Assembly (NCBI RefSeq): GCF_016406325.1
Contig: NZ_CP066370.1
Coordinates: 2,790,001 to 2,854,000 of the forward strand
DNA length: 64,000 nt
Source: Shewanella putrefaciens
Lineage (GTDB): Bacteria > Pseudomonadota > Gammaproteobacteria > Enterobacterales > Shewanellaceae
Reading direction: 5' to 3'
Shown: positions 58,834-64,000 of the stretch, piece after piece
How positions within the stretch are numbered: the stretch's first letter is position 1
Layout of the letters: the number at the start of each line of letters is the position of its first letter
The notes under the pieces: generated by a model
Told to the model about the DNA's origin: nothing
Database searches by the model: none
What the model saw: only the letters and a program-made list of their open reading frames with translations
Translations under genes and position numbers: made by a program

Positions 58834-59410
58834 CGTCATCCTCGCGAACGACTGCATGGTCAAGTTTGTTCCATACAAAATATGACATTCCCACCTTCCA
58901 TGGTGGTCAGATGAAGGAGGTAGAACGCTTTATTAGAAAGAATACAGGGAGCAGTTATCGATGCGGGGATCCAACGATGACGGTGTACCATAAATCTTCC
59001 CACTTGGGATTTTGTGAATTAATCAAATTAATTTTCCACTCACGGCGCCATTTTTTTAGTTGTTTCTCACGACAAATAGCATCGTACATGGAGGCATGAA
59101 CTTCAAAATAAACTAACTGATCGACTTTGTATTTATGGGTAAATCCATCAACAATAGCGTTTTTATGCTGCCATATTCGCTGTTCTAAATGGCTTGTCAC
59201 ACCAATATACAAAGTACCATTAAATTGGCTAGCCATAATGTATACATAGGGTTGCATAATTCATCCTTGAGTAGTGACAATCCATTTATACGTGATTTAA
59301 ATAATAACTCAAAAACTGGATCCCTCCTGTGTAGAAATGGTAGAAGTGCTAGATTCTCACATGTTCTGGAATAAAGAATATGCGTAATTCCCACCAGTGC
59401 GGGAATGACA
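58834..59410. mobile_element. Repeat unit U3 carrying a GIY-YIG nuclease gene
   Basis: Starts with the same left end (CGTCATCCTCGCG) and 110-bp block as other units, and closes with the palindrome ATTCCC-N8-GGGAAT at 59387-59406 followed by GAC. Instead of the usual 60-base spacer it contains the GIY-YIG gene in reverse orientation. The empty units would then be deletion derivatives of this form. That it moves or moved as a unit is inferred. Confidence 0.55.
58955..59257 (-). CDS. Single-domain GIY-YIG nuclease embedded in palindromic repeats
   Basis: A 100-residue GIY-YIG domain: YVYIMA and LYIGVTSHLEQR supply the Tyr pair and catalytic Arg, and AICREKQLKKWRREWK carries the metal-binding Glu; INLINSQNPKWEDL closes the fold. 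This matches the COG2827-type stand-alone group. The ribosome site AAGGAT is well placed. The last residues (GSPHR) and stop are encoded by repeat sequence shared with copies that lack the gene. Intact frame and full motif set suggest a functional enzyme. Target DNA unknown; the flanking palindromes are the obvious candidates. Confidence 0.9.
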   Translation of the reverse strand: MQPYVYIMASQFNGTLYIGVTSHLEQRIWQHKNAIVDGFTHKYKVDQLVYFEVHASMYDAICREKQLKKWRREWKINLINSQNPKWEDLWYTVIVGSPHR

Positions 59411-59425
59411 TAGGGAACACTAAAT

Positions 59426-59641
59426 CGTCATCCTCGCGAACGACTGCATGGTCAAGTTTGTTCCGTACAAAATATGACATTCCCACCTTCCATGGTGGTC
59501 AGACGAAGGAGGTAGAACGCTTTATTAGAAAAAGTGCAGGGAGCTGTTATCGATGCGGGGATCCAGCTTTTAGTTTTTAAGTCACTCGCTTTTAAAACAC
59601 CCAAAGACGTTACTGTGGATTCCCGCCTTCACGGGAATGAC
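59426..59641. repeat. Palindromic repeat unit U4 (with 110-bp block)
   Basis: Left end CGTCATCCTCGCG, then the 110-bp block (about 59439-59555, nearly identical to 58847-58963), the GGGGATCC element, the standard spacer, and the right palindrome at 59619-59638 ending GAATGAC. Confidence 0.78.
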
Positions 59642-59700
59642 ATAAGGCGTTAGATTCAAACCTGCGCGGGAATGACGAAGGAGTCTGTGAATAGCAAAGC

Positions 59701-59803
59701 CGTCATCCTCGCGCATGCGGGGATCCAGCTTTTGGTTTTTAAGTCACTCGCTTTTAAAAAAACAAAGACGTTACTGTGGATTCCCGCCTTCGCGGGAATG
59801 ACA
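59701..59803. repeat. Palindromic repeat unit U5 (empty form)
   Basis: Same 103-bp architecture as U2, preceded by the same linker (AAGGAGTCTGTGAATAGCAA). Right palindrome at 59780-59799. Confidence 0.8.
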
Positions 59804-59972
59804 TAAGGTGCTAGATTCCCACCTTCGCGGGAATTACATAAGGTGCTAGATTCCCACCTGCGTGGGAATGACATAAGGTGCTAAATTCCCACCTTCGCAG
59901 GAATGACGTAAGAGCTAGATTTAAACCTTCGTGGGAACGACGTAGGCGCTAGATTCCAGCCTTAGTGTGAAT
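59780..59972. repeat. Array of six palindromes at 34-35-bp spacing, decaying rightward
   Basis: ATTCCC-N8-GGGAAT palindromes begin at 59780, 59815, 59850, 59885, 59919 and 59953, with a 15-base linker such as GACATAAGGTGCTAG. The first three are perfect, the fourth has one change and the last two are degenerate. Confidence 0.85.
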
Positions 59973-60037
59973 GACAAAGGTTCTGAATTTATGCCTACAT
60001 AGAAATAGCGAGGGATCTTACAATAAGTGCTTTAACT

Positions 60038-61387
60038 TTACTCCTCTGGGAGCTGCATTTCGATTTTTACACCTTGGTTTGGAGCCGAAATAAGCGAGAT
60101 ACGGCCATTAAGTTTTTGAGTGACAAGATTATGAATAATAGACATCCCTAAACCTGTACCACCCGATTGCTTCGCTGTCGTAAAAAAAGGTTCAAAGGCT
60201 CTTGCTTTAATATCATCAGACATTCCAACACCACTATCCTGATAGATGATATTGATAGTAGAACTGGTTTTATCTGCCTCAACGATGATCTGTTTCTCCC
60301 CCGTAAAATTATCAGGGAAACCATGGCGAAAACTATTAGACACTAAATTAGTAAAAATCTGAGCTATCGCCCCTGGGTAAGAATAAAGATAAATACCATC
60401 ATCAACATTAATCGTTAAGCTAATACTTTTTTTACGCATTAAGGGTTTTAATGAGCTAAAAACCTGCAAAATATACGCTTTTAAATTAAATCGTTCCCGC
60501 TCCCAAATAGATTGATCCGCAGCCGTTCGTTTAAAGTTGTGCACTAACTCTGCTGCCCGCGCAAGATTACGATCAACAAGAGACAAGCCGTCTTGCATTG
60601 TAGTCATAAAATTTAAAAATTTTTCCTGATCGAGTTCATTAGATTCAAAGAATCTCTTAAGTAAGGCAAGCTCATCTAAACAATGAGTCACTGACGTCAC
60701 CGCTATCCCTAGAGGGGTATTCACTTCATGGGCAACCCCTGCCACTAAACTGCCTAATGCTGCCATTTTTTCTTTTTCAATCAAATGATTTTGCGTCGCG
60801 CTTAAATGAGCTAAAGCGGCTTCTAGCTCCTGTGTCCGCAGTTCAAGATCTGCATTGACCACTTTTAACTGCCGTTGATAATCTAGACGGTCCCTTGCGC
60901 TTATCGATCGGGCAAATATTTCCGCCAAAGTCGACACAAACGCTTTGTCATCTGGCATCCATTCGCGAGGCTCGCCTTGATGTTCAATACAAATAATCCC
61001 TACCATTTTTCCATGGTATCGTATTGGACTCGTTAAAATGGCGCTGATGTTATTAGTGATAAAATAAGTTGTGGTTAACTCTTGGCTCGCTAAATCCAGT
61101 TGCCTATGATCTAGCACTATCGTTCGCTCGGTATCTAATAAGTCAAAATAATGGGGATATTGCACACGAGCCAGTGTCAAGGTTTGCTCTAATTGGGGAT
61201 GATGGCTCAGATAAAAACACGATATCGATTGCCTATCTTCACTCAATAACCAAATACCTACCCGCTTAACATTCAGCCCTTTACAAACAGAAGATACAAT
61301 CAACTGCGCAGCCACAGTTAAGTCTCCTTTATCAATCAAAGGGGACTGACTAACATCAAATAAAATCCTGTCAAACATGCGTGTCAT
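60038..61387 (-). CDS. GAF-domain sensor histidine kinase
   Basis: Cytoplasmic kinase of 449 residues with no membrane segment. Residues 20-165 are a GAF domain ([25 protein letters not shown]), 170-205 a coiled coil, then the His box [11 protein letters not shown] and ATP-binding boxes [17 protein letters not shown] and GGTGLGMSI. It belongs to the HPK4-like group whose kinases often read small molecules or partner proteins. No response regulator lies next to it, so its partner is unknown. It starts at 61387 behind AGGA. Confidence 0.92.
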   Translation of the reverse strand: MTRMFDRILFDVSQSPLIDKGDLTVAAQLIVSSVCKGLNVKRVGIWLLSEDRQSISCFYLSHHPQLEQTLTLARVQYPHYFDLLDTERTIVLDHRQLDLASQELTTTYFITNNISAILTSPIRYHGKMVGIICIEHQGEPREWMPDDKAFVSTLAEIFARSISARDRLDYQRQLKVVNADLELRTQELEAALAHLSATQNHLIEKEKMAALGSLVAGVAHEVNTPLGIAVTSVTHCLDELALLKRFFESNELDQEKFLNFMTTMQDGLSLVDRNLARAAELVHNFKRTAADQSIWERERFNLKAYILQVFSSLKPLMRKKSISLTINVDDGIYLYSYPGAIAQIFTNLVSNSFRHGFPDNFTGEKQIIVEADKTSSTINIIYQDSGVGMSDDIKARAFEPFFTTAKQSGGTGLGMSIIHNLVTQKLNGRISLISAPNQGVKIEMQLPEE

Positions 61388-61760
61388 GATTGCTCATCCT
61401 GTTAGCACTAGTAGGGCAAGTCTCTTTATTACTAATTTGCTTAGGTATGACGGGTTAAATTCGCCAAATATTAACATTTTTAAAAACGTCACAATCACAC
61501 CATACAATCAACAAGACATTGCTTTCAGTATAGATTCAATCCAACAACTGGTTTGATTTAAAGGATAAAAAACGGCTAACGACCAAAAATACCGCATCAA
61601 CACCATAACATTTAAGTATCAAGATAAAATCAATACGCCTATATAAGACACAATACTTTTCCTGCCATAACATTAAGGTGCTGTGAATTTGGCTTGGTAA
61701 AGGTTGCCGAGTATGATGGTCGTTCATATTCTAAGTTTGAACTGATAGGTTGGAGCCAAC
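61388..61760. other. Intergenic region between the kinase and nlpE-like genes
   Basis: About 370 bases, AT-rich, with both divergent promoters. I see no gene, repeat or clear operator. Confidence 0.45.
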
Positions 61761-62207
61761 ATGAAACAATCACTTTTAGGTATCGCCCTTTTAGCACTCT
61801 TTACCACTGCATGCACAGATCCTGCGCCTAAACCAACAGACACCACACCAGCCCAAACTGAATCCGCGGCAAATACTCCTACAGGGGATACAAGTCAAAA
61901 CTCACTCGATTGGCCCGGCAATTACGAAGGCGTACTTCCCTGTGCCAGTTGTGAAGGTATTGAAACGCATATCAGCCTAAAGGCCGATAATAGCTTTGAA
62001 CTTAAAAGCATTTATTTAGGCAAAGATGAGAAGATTTTTAAAGTGACAGGTACCGCAGTATGGGATGCGCAAGGGCAAAAAATAACCTTGGCCGATGGTA
62101 CTCAGTATCTCGTTGGTGAGAACCAACTCATCATGCTAGACACTGAAGGTAAACGTATCACTGGCGAATTAGCCACTAATTACGTGCTGAAAAAGAAGAG
62201 CGAATAA
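61761..62207 (+). CDS. nlpE: NlpE-like outer-membrane lipoprotein (N-terminal domain only)
   Basis: NlpE senses surface contact and copper and signals to Cpx in E. coli. The 148 residues have a lipobox (FTTAC, Cys at residue 19), a Pro/Thr linker, and one NlpE N-terminal beta-barrel with the CxxC motif in GVLPCASCEGIETHISL. The C-terminal OB-fold domain of E. coli NlpE is absent, which is common outside enterics. Single gene. Confidence 0.87.
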   Translation: MKQSLLGIALLALFTTACTDPAPKPTDTTPAQTESAANTPTGDTSQNSLDWPGNYEGVLPCASCEGIETHISLKADNSFELKSIYLGKDEKIFKVTGTAVWDAQGQKITLADGTQYLVGENQLIMLDTEGKRITGELATNYVLKKKSE

Positions 62208-62320
62208 GCAGTAATCTCAATCTAGCGTTGGCGATAAATTTTTGTATTCATAATCCCCATATATTACGCGGCATTTTAACTCTGATGCCGCAAGCCATTA
62301 CCGAAACCTTACGCCGCCAT

Positions 62321-62532
62321 ACTCGAGAACGACTGCATGGTCAATTTTGTTCCATACAAAATATGACATTCCCCCCCTCCATGGTGGTCAGATGTAGGAG
62401 GTTGAACGCTTTATTAGAAAGAGTGCAGGGAGCAGTGATCGATGCGGAGATTCAGCTTTTGGCATTTAAGTCACCCACTTTTACCGTACCCAAAGACGTT
62501 ACTGTGGATTCCCGCCTTCGCGGGAATGACGA
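62321..62532. repeat. Palindromic repeat unit U6, left end eroded
   Basis: Carries a diverged copy of the 110-bp block (about 62328-62445), the spacer and the palindrome at 62508-62527. The left end lacks the CGTCAT start. Confidence 0.7.
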
Positions 62533-62630
62533 AGGAGTTAGAGAGTTACTGTGGATTTCCTCCGCCTACGCGGGAATGACGAAGGAGTTAGAGAGTTACT
62601 GTGGATTTCCTCCGCCTACGCGGGAATGAC
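62531..62630. repeat. Perfect 50-bp tandem duplication
   Basis: 62531-62580 and 62581-62630 are identical, each starting GAAGGAGTTAGAGAGTTACT and ending with half of the palindrome (CGCGGGAATGAC). A recent duplication. Confidence 0.95.
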
Positions 62631-62708
62631 GAAGGTGCATAGGAATAACAAAGAGGAAAGCATCTTTGCGCTTAACAGCGCAAACAAGGGCCTACAAGTC
62701 TTAAACCG

Positions 62709-62745
62709 TTAAAACAAAAATGCCAATTCAAATGAATTGGCATTA
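62709..62745 (-). terminator. Terminator of the wecA-family gene
   Basis: A perfect 12-bp stem (AATGCCAATTCA and complement) followed on the minus strand by TTTTGTTTT, 23 bases past the stop. Confidence 0.88.
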
Positions 62746-62767
62746 AGAAATACACTAAAGAAATAAA

Positions 62768-63811
62768 CTAATCTTTACGAACCCAAGTCAAGATTTGCCA
62801 CACATTAGATAACGCCCAGTTATAGCAGGCAAAAATACCTAAAAAAGCGACAAACATAATCCACTCTGGGACTTGTGAGAGTTCAGCCCAAATCCCAACG
62901 ATGGCAAGTAAAAGTGAAGCGAATGAAATTCTAATCAGGGTTTGCTTGCGATTATAACCTGCTCGCTCAAAGATATGATGTAAGTGATCGCGATCAGGAC
63001 TAAACGGCGATATCCCCTTTTTCACTCTTCTATACATAATCGCAGTCATATCCATTAACGGTATTGCAATTAAGTACAAAGCTGTTACGGGCGAAAACAC
63101 TGCGACATTAGGCTGAGTACCAACTACCAACATCCAAACCACAGTTAAACCGATTAACATACTACCGGCATCACCCATAAAGATTTTGTTGAAAGAAGGA
63201 AACGGCCACCTTAGATTAAAAAGCAAGTAACCCATAATCGCGCCAATAAATAGCAAGGGAAGCATAAACCAATTATTCCCTGCCCAATAAAACAAAAAAG
63301 CTAAAGCTGCAAAGGTGACGATGCTTAACATTCCTGCCAAACCATCTATACCATCAACCATATTGAAGGAATTGATTGCCCCAATTACAGCTAAAATGGT
63401 CACGAAAATACCTATATAGCCTAATTTAAACTCAAAAAAATGCAGGATATGACCAAATGACGTTAAGTATAATCCCGCACCAAAAATCAAAATTGACGCA
63501 GTGATAACCTGCGCAGTCATTCTCACCCGCACAGAAAGATCATATTTATCATCAAGTACGCCAAGAAAAAGGATTAACGCAGCAGAGATAAGATATAGAT
63601 TAAAAACTTGGCTTTGTTCTATCACTATGCTCGAAACGAGTAACACACTGCAGTAGATAGAAATACCACCAATCAAAGGGATGGCGCCAACATGTAACTT
63701 ACGCTCATTGGGTAAATCGACCAAACCGACCTTCTGAGCAATAGGATTAAATACTTTAATTGCAATACAGGTTAAACAAAATACAGTAAAAAGGGGTATG
63801 AGGTATTCCAT
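62768..63811 (-). CDS. wecA: WecA-family undecaprenyl-phosphate sugar-1-phosphate transferase
   Basis: Starts lipid-linked polysaccharide (O antigen or capsule) by moving a HexNAc-1-phosphate, usually GlcNAc, onto undecaprenyl phosphate. I start at 63811 (MEYLIPLFTVF) behind AAGGA; 21 further codons upstream lack similarity. The 347 residues form about 11 helices with the Mg-binding DD in LGVLDDKYDL, the motif NSFNMVDGIDGLAG, MGDAGSMLIG and the basic loop DRDHLHHIFE. The sugar could differ from GlcNAc. Single gene within the window. Confidence 0.93.
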   Translation of the reverse strand: MEYLIPLFTVFCLTCIAIKVFNPIAQKVGLVDLPNERKLHVGAIPLIGGISIYCSVLLVSSIVIEQSQVFNLYLISAALILFLGVLDDKYDLSVRVRMTAQVITASILIFGAGLYLTSFGHILHFFEFKLGYIGIFVTILAVIGAINSFNMVDGIDGLAGMLSIVTFAALAFLFYWAGNNWFMLPLLFIGAIMGYLLFNLRWPFPSFNKIFMGDAGSMLIGLTVVWMLVVGTQPNVAVFSPVTALYLIAIPLMDMTAIMYRRVKKGISPFSPDRDHLHHIFERAGYNRKQTLIRISFASLLLAIVGIWAELSQVPEWIMFVAFLGIFACYNWALSNVWQILTWVRKD

Positions 63812-64000
63812 AGATCTCTTCCTTAAGTCAAATACATCATGATTAAAGATGAATTTAATCACATTTAATTTCAAAAAAATGACATGGGATTATAGCAGTC
63901 TACGCTAAAACAGATAAGCCCATAACGATCTTAAAAGGCCAGTTAAAGTTAACTCCTTAAATAGTCTTAGTAAATTTAACATCTCTACGTAAAAATGCAG
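63812..64000. other. Upstream region of the wecA-family gene
   Basis: AT-rich end of the window. No gene or motif recognised. Confidence 0.4.

Larger units (their letters stand above)
62208..62767. other. Intergenic region with a repeat cluster
   Basis: No credible gene in about 560 bases. A 133-codon frame at 62228-62629 is mostly translated repeat. Contents are the truncated unit at 62321-62532, a 50-bp duplication and the wecA terminator. Confidence 0.7.

Noticed and set aside
58556..58885. Open frame of 109 codons on the plus strand
   Set aside because: Runs through units U1 and U2, so its internal similarity comes from the repeats.
59656..59874. Open frame of 72 codons on the minus strand with phrases such as IPAKAGIHS and WIPACARMT
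   Set aside because: It is translated palindromic repeat. Similar phrases appear in annotated false ORFs in many genomes; no ribosome site or independent domain.
59780..59972. CRISPR array
   Set aside because: Spacing is regular, but the linkers are nearly the same, only 15 bases long, and no cas genes are present.
62228..62629. Open frame of 133 codons on the plus strand
   Set aside because: Most of it is repeat unit U6 and the 50-bp duplication; the C-terminus repeats itself for that reason.

Overview
The window looks like chromosomal DNA of a Shewanella-type gammaproteobacterium. The pointers are an OmcA/MtrC-family multihaem lipoprotein, a TRAP dicarboxylate system under DctBD, an rcsF-trmO-proS neighbourhood related to that of enterics, and large tandem tRNA-Glu and tRNA-Val arrays. 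Genus is inferred from gene content only. There is no prophage, classical insertion sequence or CRISPR array.

Layout. 1-5.3 kb: queA, tgt, yajC, secD and the start of secF, all on the minus strand. 5.4-9.7 kb: a divergent AcpH homologue, rluA, a Tat-exported GH109-type oxidoreductase-fold glycosidase and a CIA30 protein. 9.7-16.3 kb, minus strand: sstT, cheV, a Cys phosphatase, a DEAD-box helicase, ogt and an Ada-AlkA fusion. 16.4-18.7 kb: a 328-bp palindromic element and an ABC exporter. 18.9-21.0 kb: seven tRNA-Glu and two tRNA-Ala genes with four truncated tRNA-Glu fragments, transcribed away from gltX. 22.9-23.5 kb: six tRNA-Val genes behind a strong promoter. 24-30.6 kb: dctPQM with a sigma-54 promoter, then dctBD. 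30.7-43.1 kb: an unusual bifunctional penicillin-binding protein, tdk, a nine-haem lipoprotein cytochrome with a collagen-like linker, a dipeptidyl carboxypeptidase, an NhaC-family transporter behind a lysine riboswitch, and etfBA. 43.4-52.4 kb: hns, two amidohydrolase-like exported proteins, rcsF, trmO, a hexapeptide acyltransferase and proS. 52.5-58.4 kb: a patatin and a yjbEFGH (gfcABCD) exopolysaccharide operon. 58.5-62.7 kb: dense palindromic repeats around a GIY-YIG nuclease gene, a GAF histidine kinase and an NlpE-like lipoprotein. The window ends with a wecA-family gene.

How parts work together. DctB and DctD should sense dicarboxylate and activate the sigma-54 promoter in front of dctPQM. 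The lysine riboswitch marks the NhaC-family gene as a probable lysine transporter. gltX lies beside the tRNA-Glu genes its product charges. yjbEFGH and the wecA-type gene both point to cell-surface polysaccharide.

Most worth a second look: the repeat cluster at 58.5-60.0 kb. Palindromic units bounded by 13-bp inverted ends occur both empty and, in one case, with a GIY-YIG nuclease gene in the middle. The last codons and stop of that gene are made of repeat sequence. This resembles the REP/RAYT relationship but with a different enzyme family; movement by this nuclease is a hypothesis.
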